Below are positions 16,649-25,617 of a DNA stretch of 64,000 nucleotides, piece after piece. Source of the stretch: Pontibacter diazotrophicus (GTDB lineage: Bacteria > Bacteroidota > Bacteroidia > Cytophagales > Hymenobacteraceae); NCBI RefSeq assembly GCF_003367245.1, contig NZ_QRGR01000024.1:32139-96138 (forward strand), read 5' to 3'. Every line of letters starts with the position of its first letter. Positions within the stretch are counted from its first letter, which is position 1. The position numbers and the translations under genes are program-made. Under the pieces are notes generated by a model. That model was not told the origin of the DNA. It made no database searches and saw only the letters and a list, made by a program, of their open reading frames with translations.

Positions 16649-18241
16649 TCAGAAGCCCTCTCTGTCGAAGGCATGCACGCGTACATCGTTTGTCCGTTTA
16701 TCTTTTGTTTCCGGCCCTGCCTCCAGTTCAGTGCCGCGCTTGGTGTCGTATACCCAGGTTTTCTTGCCCCAGCCCCCTACTTTAGAGGTGTCTTTTATTT
16801 CATCTTCACCGAGTCCGCCGTAAATCTCCACTTTTATACCTTCCCCTACTTCGCCGCTCACTTCAAATTCATCGTCCCCGGCAAGGCCATGCAGAGTAAT
16901 CAGAACGGTTTCGGAACGGTAAAAGATGCGGTGGTAGGTAACTTTGTCGTCTGATTTGCGACGCACTGTTACTTCTGTCTCCTCATCGTTCAGGCGCTTC
17001 ACTTCAAACTCATCCTCTTTATCAGTCCCCACCACCAGCACTTCTTCCGCCAGAATTTTATAGAAATCATCAGCGGCTTTTGGTAAGGTATTGCGGCGGT
17101 TGATGAGCTTTCGCTTCGTGGTTTCTCCTTCCCTCTCATATACTGATTCGGGAAACTGCTGCACTGCCTGCTCTATCACATCGTCGGTTATGGCGGTTTG
17201 TAATTCTTTAGCCAGTGAGTCAAACTGTTGCCGCGTTATCTCGGATAGCGCGCGTCTGTCTATAAATTCAGAGTTTATAGTAAGGGCCTTTACATCGTTG
17301 AACTCATCATCAAACGACTCAAATTTGCGGATCCCCCAGTTGCGGCTGAAGAGCCAAGGGATAACGCCGTCCTGGAACCTGTAGTAGGCATTATCCCGGT
17401 CTTTTGGGATGGGACGGTAAATGCGCTCACCGTCTTCATCGTACTGGGCCCATTCCCACTGCCCTTCGTGGCGGTCCCAGTCGTGGATAAGGATATCAAG
17501 AAGGCGGGCTTTTGCAAACGCTACCTGGTCTATAAAGACATCATCCTGGTTATAGCGATTGCTCAGTACTGTTCCTGATCCATCTATATCCACAGCATCT
17601 CCTAACGCAGGGGTAAGGGTGTTTTTGTCATCAAACTTCTCCTCCAGCATATACAGCCTGTCGCTGAAGCGTTCCTCATACTCCCCCAGGCTCTTATAAT
17701 CTGGAGGCATATAGAATAGTTTAGGAGTAGAGTGTGGTATGCCCGCAGCCGCAGCCATGGGGGGTATTGTTAACGCGGCATAAGGGTTGATAGCGGAAAT
17801 CTGATCCCGGATGACATTCGCCACAAAGGTTTTTTGCCAAAATTTAGGTAAGATGCCGATAGGGTCTTTGTCCAGCGTGCGAAGCGCATAAGTAAATCCA
17901 GTGTCATCAATCAGGGTCAGGCTGGTGGTTTGCTGCCCGCCCCCCAGTTTTTCAATCTCCAGCCCACCTTTTAGCGTGTCCATGTCGAACACAGGTACGG
18001 TTACCGGTGCATTCCACACAGGGCGGTAGTGTGTGCCCCAGATTAAGCGATGCAGAAAACCGCGCTTATAATGCTTTCCTGCTTTCACAGTTACACTGTC
18101 TACTGCTTCGGGGTAAATGACTAGTTGTTCGTAAACACCATCGTCCACAACAGGGGTTTTGGCGAAAAAATCTCTTTTGGCACAGCCAGTTGAAAACAGT
18201 AGAAGTAGTACAAGTAAGCCTTGCACAGGGCGTATGTTCAT
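16649..18241 (-). CDS. Lipoprotein with possible FAM20/HipA-like kinase core, paralogue B
   Basis: 530 aa. Lipobox LLFSTG|C20. Aligns along its whole length with the next gene: TSLTLIDDTGFTYALRTLDK (K125), NPYAALTIPPMAAAAGI, RLLDILIHDWDRHEGQWEW (D256 R257 H258 E259) and IPKDRDNAYYRFQDG (D281 to N284), then GLAGDDEFEVSG and GGLGEDEI near the C-terminus. D256-R257-H258 is an exact D-R-H, where paralogue A has S-R-H. The two genes are 73 bp apart on the same strand, a tandem duplication. In other Bacteroidota I recall similar regions joined to metallophosphatase and barrel domains; here they stand alone. Confidence 0.78.
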   Translation of the reverse strand: MNIRPVQGLLVLLLLFSTGCAKRDFFAKTPVVDDGVYEQLVIYPEAVDSVTVKAGKHYKRGFLHRLIWGTHYRPVWNAPVTVPVFDMDTLKGGLEIEKLGGGQQTTSLTLIDDTGFTYALRTLDKDPIGILPKFWQKTFVANVIRDQISAINPYAALTIPPMAAAAGIPHSTPKLFYMPPDYKSLGEYEERFSDRLYMLEEKFDDKNTLTPALGDAVDIDGSGTVLSNRYNQDDVFIDQVAFAKARLLDILIHDWDRHEGQWEWAQYDEDGERIYRPIPKDRDNAYYRFQDGVIPWLFSRNWGIRKFESFDDEFNDVKALTINSEFIDRRALSEITRQQFDSLAKELQTAITDDVIEQAVQQFPESVYEREGETTKRKLINRRNTLPKAADDFYKILAEEVLVVGTDKEDEFEVKRLNDEETEVTVRRKSDDKVTYHRIFYRSETVLITLHGLAGDDEFEVSGEVGEGIKVEIYGGLGEDEIKDTSKVGGWGKKTWVYDTKRGTELEAGPETKDKRTNDVRVHAFDREGF

Positions 18242-18358
18242 ACAGAAATATCGATATTTTATGCATCTATCTAACGTAAATCCGCTATAATGTTTTCGTA
18301 TGAGATACTGGTATCAATAAAGCAATAGCATATTTGTAACAGGAGAGGGCATAAACGA

Positions 18359-18385
18359 AAGAGCCCGGCTTCCAGCCAGGCTCTT
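18359..18385 (-). terminator. Terminator of the OmpA-family gene
   Basis: AAGAGCCCGGCT / AGCCAGGCTCTT stem (one mismatch/wobble) with loop TCC, about 45 bp past the stop of the gene at 18429. Confidence 0.65.
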
Positions 18386-18428
18386 AACAAACAGCTATTT
18401 AAAAAAAATAAGCCTAGTTAAAAGGTAA

Positions 18429-19643
18429 CTACAACTTCACAAACTCAACCCGCCTGTTATTTGATTTTGCCTCTGCGGTGGTGTTCTTATCCAAAGGTTT
18501 AAACTCCCCCCAGCCCTTTGATGAAAGACGTTCTGCTGTGATGCCCTGGCTCACAAGATAAGCTTTAACGGCTTCTGCTCTTTCCTGGCTCAATTTCATA
18601 TTGGTATTGTCATCACCGTCACTATCAGTGTGACCCTCCACGCTGAAATTTAATGCCGACTGCTCCTGCAGCAGCTTCACAATGCTGTTAAGGGTGCCGA
18701 TAGATTCCGGTTTGATGAAGGCTTTATTCACATCGAATTTGATACCATAAGAAACGATTTTGCCATCGGCCATTACCTGGTCATACAGTTTTTTGCCTCC
18801 TTCCGCTATCATCACGTTTTTTACCATGGTATTGGCTTCTATCCTTTTATCAAGTTCAATTCTAAACCCTGTAGGGGTGCCTTTCACATTCGGTATGTTG
18901 ATTAGCCGGTACTGGTCGAGGTACACTTTCATGCTGCGCTTGTTGAAAGCGATAGCCACATGGCGCCACTTGCTTTTTACACCAGCAGCTTCCAGTTCCT
19001 TCGATTCAGAGCCAAAGTCCCTGAATCTGACGCCATTGGCCCTGATAGCTATCGGATACCAGAAGTCGCCGTGTAGACTTTCGTTATGATTCTTCGTGTC
19101 CTCTAAGAGGAAAATTTCATAAGCCACGTTGGGATTGTCGCTGTCAAAGAAAATATCAAACTCGATCGTAAACGTCTCTGGTACCCACTTGTCGCGCTTT
19201 ACCAGTGGTACAATGCTGGTGCCAGTTTCTACCAGGTTAATGACTGTTTCCCCTCCGAATGAGGCTACTTCCGCATTTCCTTTTTTCAGGTCCCAGCGCG
19301 ATGGGAACTCCCCGTTCTCTTCACCCACCAGGTTATCCTCAAAAATGACTTTGTCTCCGGCTACAAAGTCATACTTCGTCCCGACACTCATTTTTTCTCC
19401 TTCAGCACCTGAGGCCGTGTTGGCTGTTGCTGCCTCTGATTCGGTTTCTGAGGTAGCCTGCCCGGCAGTTGCTCCTTTTTTAGGTGCTTCAAAAGCAGCA
19501 TCTACTGTTTTATTTATCTGCTGGTCTACCTTCTGGTTGACCTTGTTCTGGAGTTTTTTTCCAATGTTGAACTGTGCCTGTGCCGGAAGTACCAGGAGTG
19601 ATAGTAAGGCACAACAGCCATACAGCATAACTCTCTTTTTCAT
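18429..19643 (-). CDS. OmpA-family protein with LamG-like middle domain
   Basis: 404 aa. Signal peptide 1-23 (LSLLVLPAQA|QFN), a Lys/Gln/Asp-rich stretch, then a jelly-roll-like region at about 90-265 (KVIFEDNLVGEENGEFPSRW, WRHVAIAFNKRSMKVYLDQY) resembling concanavalin/LamG lectin folds. The OmpA C-terminal peptidoglycan-binding domain is at about 295-404 (IKFDVNKAFIKPESIGTLN, VEGHTDSDGDD, KSNNRRVEF). Probably anchors an outer-membrane or periplasmic adhesive module to the wall. Monocistronic, with its own terminator; a possible promoter -7 (TTCCTTTG) lies at 19688-19681. Confidence 0.85.
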   Translation of the reverse strand: MKKRVMLYGCCALLSLLVLPAQAQFNIGKKLQNKVNQKVDQQINKTVDAAFEAPKKGATAGQATSETESEAATANTASGAEGEKMSVGTKYDFVAGDKVIFEDNLVGEENGEFPSRWDLKKGNAEVASFGGETVINLVETGTSIVPLVKRDKWVPETFTIEFDIFFDSDNPNVAYEIFLLEDTKNHNESLHGDFWYPIAIRANGVRFRDFGSESKELEAAGVKSKWRHVAIAFNKRSMKVYLDQYRLINIPNVKGTPTGFRIELDKRIEANTMVKNVMIAEGGKKLYDQVMADGKIVSYGIKFDVNKAFIKPESIGTLNSIVKLLQEQSALNFSVEGHTDSDGDDNTNMKLSQERAEAVKAYLVSQGITAERLSSKGWGEFKPLDKNTTAEAKSNNRRVEFVKL

Positions 19644-20123
19644 AGTGTTAATCAGTTAATTACATAGAAATAGTTTTATGCAAAGGAAATAAATCTATAA
19701 ATATAATAACATATAGTATGGTTAAATCTATTGTGTGAAAGACTAAGCGTGGTGAATGTTCAGTGGAAGCGGGTGAAAAAGCAGAAGGTAAGCCTGCTGT
19801 TGTTAATTGTACAGGGGAAGACAAAGTGACGCTGATAATGCTGGAATAATAGCCAGTAAAAACACAGAAATTCATTATAAAGTAGACTATGTCACTTTCA
19901 AGAAAAGCTGCAGCACCCAAAAAGCTATCCACAATAAAAGAGGTGTTTCTAAAGCCCGGATAGCATCTGCTAACCAAGGAAACCGGAAGTGAATAGCGGT
20001 GTTTATGCTGTCCAATTTAATGCCTGCCCTTTTAATTGGTAATGTTCTGATCTAGGGAGAATTAAAACCTGTAGGAGCTATAGTCGTTAGATAGTACATC
20101 AAAAATACAATTATATAAAAGCT
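19644..20123. other. Spacer between divergent genes, no gene seen
   Basis: 480 bp, AT-rich near 19660-19730. Carries TTCCTTTG on the minus strand (19688-19681), a near-match to the -7 element for the OmpA gene. Open frames here have no coding character and no recognisable product. Confidence 0.45.
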
Positions 20124-21167
20124 ATGAAAGACGACTTACACAACGAAAGAGACTACAGAGCACCCTATGCAGGGGCAAGACCTGCTGCAGGGGTAAGTGC
20201 TTTAAAAAGGATATCCTGGGGAGCCGTGTTCGCAGGGCTCGTAGTAGCCCTGGTGGTACAACTAACATTAAGTTTGCTGGGACTTGGTATCGGAATAGGT
20301 TCCATTGATCCTGCAGAGGAGCAGAATCCTATGGCTGGTCTGGGTACAGGTACTTTAATCTGGTGGGTGGTAAGCATGCTTATTTCGCTGTTTGCAGGCG
20401 GATGGGTTGCAGGACGCCTTGCCGGTATGCCTACTTCATTTGATAGTATCCTGCACGGTATCCTGACCTGGGGCCTGTTCACGTTACTCTCCTTTTACCT
20501 GTTAACTACTGCTGTTGGAAGAATAGTTAGTGGTGTGGGAAGTGTTGTCGGCAGCACGCTCTCTCTTGCCGGGCAAGGAGTGGCAGCAGTGGCCCCGCAG
20601 GCTGCTGAGGCTATTCAAGGTGAGATGGAAGATCGAAACATCAACTTCCAGACAGCAAAGCAGGAGGCACGCCAGATTCTGCAACAGACGGGTAAGCCAG
20701 AACTGCAGCCAGAGAACATTGAGCAGGAGGCAAGAACTGCTGGTCGCCAGGCGCAGGGAGCAGCAGGAGAGGCAGCGGCTGATCCACAATCGGCTGGTTC
20801 TACGTTTGATGAAGTCATGAACAGGCTGTATGGCCAGGGATCAGAAGTAGCTAGCGCAGCAGATCGCGAGGCGGCTGTAAACGTAATTATGGAACGTACC
20901 GGCAAAAGCAGGGAAGAAGCAAATGAAGTTGTCGACAGCTGGATATCTACCTACGAGCAGGCAAAGGCGCAGTATAAGGAAACAAGGGCACAGGTTAGCC
21001 AGCAGGCACAGCAAATTGGAGGAGATGTTGCTGATGCTGTCTCCAAAGCGGCCATATATGCTTTCTTTGGGCTCTTGCTGGGGGCTATTGCGGCAGCTGT
21101 GGGTGGCAAAGTAGGGGAGCCACATGACTTGGTTAGTACAGGTGATAATGCAGTAGTAGAGAGATAA
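20124..21167 (+). CDS. Polytopic membrane protein with long hydrophilic insert, unknown function
   Basis: 347 aa. TM segments at about 32-58 (SWGAVFAGLVVALVVQLTLS), 73-95 and 108-130, then a glycine/alanine-rich amphipathic stretch, a 150-residue Gln/Glu/Ala-rich helical insert (about 165-310) and a last TM at about 312-332 (YAFFGLLLGAIAAAVGG). The insert includes VIMERTGKSREEANEVVDSW, which looks like a small helical repeat that may bind a partner. N-terminus polar. I do not assign a family; proteins of this layout occur in several phyla next to stress genes. Shares a terminator with typA. Confidence 0.7.
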   Translation: MKDDLHNERDYRAPYAGARPAAGVSALKRISWGAVFAGLVVALVVQLTLSLLGLGIGIGSIDPAEEQNPMAGLGTGTLIWWVVSMLISLFAGGWVAGRLAGMPTSFDSILHGILTWGLFTLLSFYLLTTAVGRIVSGVGSVVGSTLSLAGQGVAAVAPQAAEAIQGEMEDRNINFQTAKQEARQILQQTGKPELQPENIEQEARTAGRQAQGAAGEAAADPQSAGSTFDEVMNRLYGQGSEVASAADREAAVNVIMERTGKSREEANEVVDSWISTYEQAKAQYKETRAQVSQQAQQIGGDVADAVSKAAIYAFFGLLLGAIAAAVGGKVGEPHDLVSTGDNAVVER

Positions 21168-21176
21168 TAAGCATCT

Positions 21177-21242
21177 TTTATACTGAAAACAAAACGGCCA
21201 GCTGTGAGAATTCACAGCTGGCCGTTTTGTTTTCAGTATAAA
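21177..21242. terminator. Bidirectional terminator with 31-bp perfect stem
   Basis: 66-bp palindrome: 31-bp perfect arms starting TTTATACTGAAAACAAAACG, loop GAAT. It lies 9 bp past the membrane-protein gene and 13 bp past the typA stop, between convergent genes. Confidence 0.88.
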
Positions 21243-21255
21243 GTATCTCTATCGG

Positions 21256-23061
21256 TTAGTCCGATGCTCTTGACATACGGTTACGCTCGTTCTCGTCGAG
21301 GTAAATCTTGCGCATGCGGATGCTCTTCGGTGTTACCTCCAGGTACTCATCCTTCTGGATGTATTCCATGGCTTCTTCCAGAGAGAAGTTCTTGGCAGGA
21401 GCGATTTTCACGTTATTGTCAGAACCGGAAGCACGCATGTTTGTCAGCTTCTTCCCTTTCTGAATGTTCACTGTAATATCGTTCTGGCGGCTGTGTTCTC
21501 CGATTACCTGGCCCATGTATACATCAACGCCCGGGTCAACGAAGAAGAAACCACGGTCCTGAAGCTTATCAATTGAATAAGCAGTACCAGGGCCTGTCTC
21601 CATCGAGATGATAGAACCGTTGTTACGGCCAGGGATAGTGCCTTTAAAAGGCTCGTACTGCAGGAAGCGGTGGTTCATGATAGCCTCACCAGCAGTGGCA
21701 GTCAGCACGTTGTTACGCAAGCCAATCAGGCCACGGGCCGGAATGTTAAATTCAAGGTGCTGCAGGTCGCCTTTCGGCTCCATAATCGTCAGTTCACCTT
21801 TGCGCTGCGTTACCAGTTCTATCACCTTTCCGGCAGTTTCTTCCGGCACGTCCACTACCATGTGCTCAATCGGCTCATGACGGACACCGTCTATTTCCTT
21901 AAAAATTACCTGTGGCTGACCTACCTGCAACTCGTATCCTTCACGGCGCATTGTTTCAATCAGTACAGACAAGTGCAGAATACCGCGGCCGAATACCAGG
22001 AAAGTATCTTCACGATCTGTCTCCTGCACACGCAGGGCCAGGTTTTTCTCAGTCTCTTTGAACAGGCGGTCACGCAGGTGGCGTGATGTCACGAATTTAC
22101 CCTCTTTACCGAAGAAAGGAGAGTTGTTGATCGTGAAGAGCATGTTCATGGTCGGCTCATCTATAGAGATGCGCTTCAAAGGCTCCGGGTTGGTAGCATC
22201 AGCAATGGTGTCGCCAATGTCAAATCCTTCAATACCGGTTACCGCGCAAATTTCGCCGGCTGTAACCTCCTGAACACTTTTTCTGCCGAGTCCTTCAAAT
22301 ATCTGGATCTCGCCGATTTTACCTTTTTTGATGGTCCCGTCTGCTTTGCACAAGCTGATTGGCATGCCTTCTTTCAGGGTACCACGGTGCACACGCCCGA
22401 TAGCAATACGCCCAACAAAAGAAGAATAGTCAAGCGATGTGATTTGCATCTGCGGAGTTCCTTCCAGATATGGAGCCGGAGGAATTACGTCAATGATAGC
22501 GTCCAGTAATGGTGTGATGTTATCCGTTGGCTGCGTCCAGTCAGTGCTCATCCAACCTTGCTTGGAAGAACCGTAAAGCGTCACGAAGTCTAACTGGTCT
22601 TCAGAAGCATCTAGGTTAAACATCAGGTCAAACACCTGCTCGTGCACCTCATCCGGGCGGCAGTTTTCTTTGTCTACTTTGTTCACCACCACAATTGGCT
22701 TCAGACCAAGTTGGATGGCTTTGCCCAACACAAATCGTGTCTGTGGCATGGCTCCTTCAAAGGCATCTACCAGCAGCAGTACCCCGTCAGCCATTTTCAG
22801 CACACGCTCTACCTCACCACCGAAGTCGGCGTGACCAGGTGTGTCGATGATGTTGATTTTAACGTCTTTGTAACGAACCGATACGTTCTTTGAAACGATT
22901 GTGATGCCGCGCTCGCGCTCCAGGTCGTTATTGTCCAGAATAAGGTCATCAAAGTGCTGGTGCTCAGCAAAAAGCTTAGAAGCGTGGATGATTTTGTCCA
23001 CGAGCGTTGTTTTGCCGTGGTCTACGTGTGCGATAATCGCAATATTTCGAATGTTCTGCAT
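21256..23061 (-). CDS. typA: Translational GTPase TypA/BipA
   Basis: 601 aa. Ribosome-binding GTPase acting in stress and cold adaptation. G1 AHVDHGKTTLVD (residues 11-22), G2 RERGITI, G3 DTPGHADFGGEVER, G4 NKVDKEN. Then the EF-G-like domains II, III and V, and the C-terminal BipA-specific domain with FNIPARGLIGLRNNVLTATA. Full length and no defects. Convergent with the membrane-protein gene and divergent from msrB. Confidence 0.96.
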   Translation of the reverse strand: MQNIRNIAIIAHVDHGKTTLVDKIIHASKLFAEHQHFDDLILDNNDLERERGITIVSKNVSVRYKDVKINIIDTPGHADFGGEVERVLKMADGVLLLVDAFEGAMPQTRFVLGKAIQLGLKPIVVVNKVDKENCRPDEVHEQVFDLMFNLDASEDQLDFVTLYGSSKQGWMSTDWTQPTDNITPLLDAIIDVIPPAPYLEGTPQMQITSLDYSSFVGRIAIGRVHRGTLKEGMPISLCKADGTIKKGKIGEIQIFEGLGRKSVQEVTAGEICAVTGIEGFDIGDTIADATNPEPLKRISIDEPTMNMLFTINNSPFFGKEGKFVTSRHLRDRLFKETEKNLALRVQETDREDTFLVFGRGILHLSVLIETMRREGYELQVGQPQVIFKEIDGVRHEPIEHMVVDVPEETAGKVIELVTQRKGELTIMEPKGDLQHLEFNIPARGLIGLRNNVLTATAGEAIMNHRFLQYEPFKGTIPGRNNGSIISMETGPGTAYSIDKLQDRGFFFVDPGVDVYMGQVIGEHSRQNDITVNIQKGKKLTNMRASGSDNNVKIAPAKNFSLEEAMEYIQKDEYLEVTPKSIRMRKIYLDENERNRMSRASD

Positions 23062-23070
23062 TTAATTGGT

Positions 23071-23168
23071 TTTTCGAGCCGCAAAATTACTAAAAAGCGT
23101 TCATACTTTTAGTATGCTGCTCGAAATAAACATGTTATGTATGTAAATAAATTCCCGCGGCTCGAAAA
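23071..23168. repeat. 12-bp perfect inverted repeat around a nested hairpin
   Basis: TTTTCGAGCCGC (23071-23082) and GCGGCTCGAAAA (23157-23168) are exact inverse copies 74 bp apart. Inside is CATACT-TTT-AGTATG (about 23102-23116). Located in the divergent typA/msrB promoter region. Could be a cis-regulatory structure or a small mobile remnant. Confidence 0.5.
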
Positions 23169-23276
23169 AGCAGCGCTTAAGAGGCAAACATTATAGGCTT
23201 GCAGTTTGTTTCTTAAGCTGTTACAAATCAAAGAAGGCAAAAAGCCGTTCGTGCGTTTATCCCGTATCATATACTT

Positions 23277-23828
23277 ATGAAGACCCTATATTATTTAATT
23301 TTATTTACCGGCGTTCTTAACCTTGGCGCCTGTGCGCAGCAGGAAAACACCACCGAACGTGCACTTACAACAGCTACCGCCGGTAATAACCCATTACCAG
23401 ACGAAGTGGTGAGAGAACTGAATGAGCAGGCGCTCGGAGACACTGTGGTGAAAACAGAGGCAGAGTGGCGGAAGGAATTAACTACCGAAGAATACTTCGT
23501 GCTGCGGCAGGAGGGGACTGAACGGGCGTTTGACAATGAGTATGACGCCAACAAAAGGAGAGGTGTTTATGCCTGCGCCGCCTGTGGTAACCCTATGTTT
23601 ACATCCGAGACAAAGTTTGATTCAGGCACCGGCTGGCCAAGCTTTTATGCACCCATATCAGAGAAGAGAGTAAAGGAAGTAGACGAAAGAGCCATGGGCA
23701 TGGTGCGAACAGAAGTAGAATGCGCCCGGTGCGGTTCCCATATTGGCCATGTTTTTCCTGACGGCCCCAAGCCAACCGGCCTGCGTTACTGCCTAAATTC
23801 TGTGGCCCTCGATTTTGATGAAAGATAA
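23277..23828 (+). CDS. msrB: Lipoprotein peptide-methionine (R)-S-oxide reductase
   Basis: 183 aa. Repairs R-methionine sulfoxide in proteins. N-terminal lipobox LNLGA|C19 shows that it is an envelope lipoprotein rather than the cytosolic form. Zinc cysteines at C100/C103 (CAACG) and C149/C152 (CARCG). Catalytic Cys172 is in RYCLNSVAL, with substrate motif SGTGWPSFY and GHVFPDG. An envelope location fits repair of periplasmic proteins under oxidative stress. Monocistronic, divergent from typA. Confidence 0.94.
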   Translation: MKTLYYLILFTGVLNLGACAQQENTTERALTTATAGNNPLPDEVVRELNEQALGDTVVKTEAEWRKELTTEEYFVLRQEGTERAFDNEYDANKRRGVYACAACGNPMFTSETKFDSGTGWPSFYAPISEKRVKEVDERAMGMVRTEVECARCGSHIGHVFPDGPKPTGLRYCLNSVALDFDER

Positions 23829-23963
23829 ATAAACCACATTCAGTATTTCTGTGTTCTGATTTTTGTTGCCGGACAGGTAAAGGCTTGTTCGGCAATATTT
23901 GTTTTATTGTAGGGCGATTTGCCTTTACTTCGCTTTTTGAAACCTGACTTAATAGCATACCTC

Positions 23964-24740
23964 ATGAATAACCGTATAGAGGCGCTGCAGCAAGCGCTAA
24001 AAGAGCACAGGCAGCGCCTGCTGCGCCACAACGTGTACCAGTCGCTAGAGACCCTCGACGACCTGAAGCTTTTTATGGAGCACCATGTATTCGCCGTTTG
24101 GGATTTTATGAGCCTGCTGAAGGCCCTGCAACGCGACCTGACCTGTGTGACGCTGCCCTGGGTGCCGAAAGGTAGCCCCAGTACCCGCCGCCTGATAAAC
24201 GAGATTGTGCTGGAAGAGGAAACAGACGTGGACCAGGAAGGCAAGCCAGTGAGCCATTTCGAACTGTACCTGCGCGCTATGGACGAAGCCGGTGCCGACA
24301 AAAGTTTGATAGAGCAGCTGCTGCAAAGCATCAGCGAGGGCAAGAGTGTGAACAATGCCCTGGACCATATCCGGATTGATGCGAATGTCAAGTTCTTTGT
24401 GCGCAACACATTCAGCGTGATTAACTCTGAGAAACCACATGTTGTGGCAGCTGCCTTTACCTTTGGCAGAGAAGACCTGATACCAGACATGTTCCGAAAC
24501 CTGATTGAAGACCTGAACAAGCGTTTCCCCGGCAAACTCGAAACATTTATCTACTACCTCGACCGGCACGTGCAACTGGATGAGGAGGTGCATACACCCC
24601 TTGCCCTGCAGATGGTAGCAGAGCTTTGTGAGGATGACGATGAGAAATGGCAGGAGGCATTGGAGGTTTCCCAGGCATGTATTGAGCAGCGCATAGAACT
24701 CTGGAACGGCATCCGCAATTTGCTGCCTTCAGAGGCGTAG
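23964..24740 (+). CDS. DUF3050 family protein (heme-oxygenase-like helical fold)
   Basis: 258 aa from ATG 23964 (MNNRIEALQQALKEHRQRLL); an upstream frame extension is unconserved. All-helical. Signature segments are FMEHHVFAVWDFMSLLKALQ, INEIVLEEETD, ELYLRAMDEAG, and YYLDRHVQLDEEVHTPLALQ. The spaced Glu/His/Asp residues (E in EIVLEEE, H in DRHVQ, EVH) could form a metal site as in heme-oxygenase-like diiron oxidases; that is inference. No substrate is known to me for DUF3050. Stand-alone gene. Confidence 0.82.
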   Translation: MNNRIEALQQALKEHRQRLLRHNVYQSLETLDDLKLFMEHHVFAVWDFMSLLKALQRDLTCVTLPWVPKGSPSTRRLINEIVLEEETDVDQEGKPVSHFELYLRAMDEAGADKSLIEQLLQSISEGKSVNNALDHIRIDANVKFFVRNTFSVINSEKPHVVAAAFTFGREDLIPDMFRNLIEDLNKRFPGKLETFIYYLDRHVQLDEEVHTPLALQMVAELCEDDDEKWQEALEVSQACIEQRIELWNGIRNLLPSEA

Positions 24741-24748
24741 GGTTGGCT

Positions 24749-24871
24749 GTTACATTGCTGAATGGTTAAATTGTTGGATCCGTGGCGTTGATACAGCTGT
24801 TATCTACAAATCAAACATATAACCATTTAACAATTTAGCCATGTAGCAATTTGGCAATTCAACAAGCAACA
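24749..24871. repeat. Inverted short-period (8-bp) intergenic repeat, AATTGTT/AATGGTT type
   Basis: Left arm 24749-24777 (ATTGCTGAATGGTTAAATTG...) and right arm 24821-24863, whose complement reads ATTGCTACATGGCTAAATTG. Each arm is made of alternating 8-bp words (attgctnn, atggntaa). A 43-bp unrelated spacer separates them. Similar sequence at 31821-31938. Confidence 0.65.
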
Positions 24872-24929
24872 ACTAACAATCCGTCACCGCCTGCCGTATC
24901 TTTTAACGTAACAACTAAAAGATAGCATA

Positions 24930-25196
24930 ATGGCAGAATTACATTCAGAAGCTGAAAACATAGAAAATACCGCGCAATGTATCATAGAAGCCTTTAAGGC
25001 GATGGATGTCCGGGAGGGCAATGTGCTGCCTTACCAGCAATTGTACCCTTTCCTGCAGGAGCGCTACCCACATTACAAAGATGTGCAGAAGGAAGCAGAG
25101 CATCATCTCACTAAAGAAGGCTTTGTCAACCCCGCTCCAGATGGCCTGATGCTGACTCAGGTAGGTCATCAGCATGTGTATGGCGATAAGGCCTAG
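24930..25196 (+). CDS. Small conserved-looking hypothetical protein
   Basis: 88 aa, soluble and mostly helical: ENTAQCIIEAFKAMDVREGN, QLYPFLQERYPHYKDVQKEA, then a short beta-like end (FVNPAPDGLMLTQVGHQHVY). The shape suggests a compact winged-helix-like domain, but I cannot name a family. Single gene with an ATG start; the downstream spacer holds a REP-like repeat. Confidence 0.6.
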   Translation: MAELHSEAENIENTAQCIIEAFKAMDVREGNVLPYQQLYPFLQERYPHYKDVQKEAEHHLTKEGFVNPAPDGLMLTQVGHQHVYGDKA

Positions 25197-25292
25197 CGTA
25201 AAAAGGGCATCGATAGCAACATTCACACCACAGAGGCAGAGGCTATAGCTTCTGCCTTTTTACATAGATAATGTTGATAGCCTTTAGTTAGC

Positions 25293-25436
25293 TTTTAGTC
25301 CCGGCGGGAATCCCGGTTCATAGCCTTAAGGTCCGCAGGAATCCTAGCTCCAGCGGAGCGACCTGTTAAGGGTATATTTACAGGTAGCTCCGCTGGAGCT
25401 AAATAATAGTGGGATAACAGTGTATCCCGCTGAGAA
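25293..25436. repeat. REP/REPIN-like nested hairpin repeat, copy 1
   Basis: Contains TTTAGTCCCGGCGGGA, then arms TAGCTCCAGCGGAGCGACCT (25345-25366) and its inverse (25380-25401, 21 of 22 pairing), then GGGATA-ACAGTG-TATCCC. A second copy is at 36820-36989 with the same order of parts. No REP-associated transposase lies in the window. Confidence 0.72.
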
Positions 25437-25617
25437 TTTTTGGAAACATCTATACCTGGGAAAATATCAGTTCATCAACAAAGAGGATTTATTCCTCCTT
25501 TTAATAAACCAGTTATTATAAATACCCCTTCTAAAACTCCAGACTACATTTTTCATCCGTATACAAGTATAAGAGCTCCGGAACGAGCGGAGCAAGTACA
25601 ATAAGCGTGAAAGGAAA

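Noticed and set aside
19660..19977. 105-codon minus-strand frame upstream of the OmpA gene
   Set aside because: Composition is Phe/Ser/Ile-rich without a coherent signal or domain, and it occupies the promoter region of two divergent genes.
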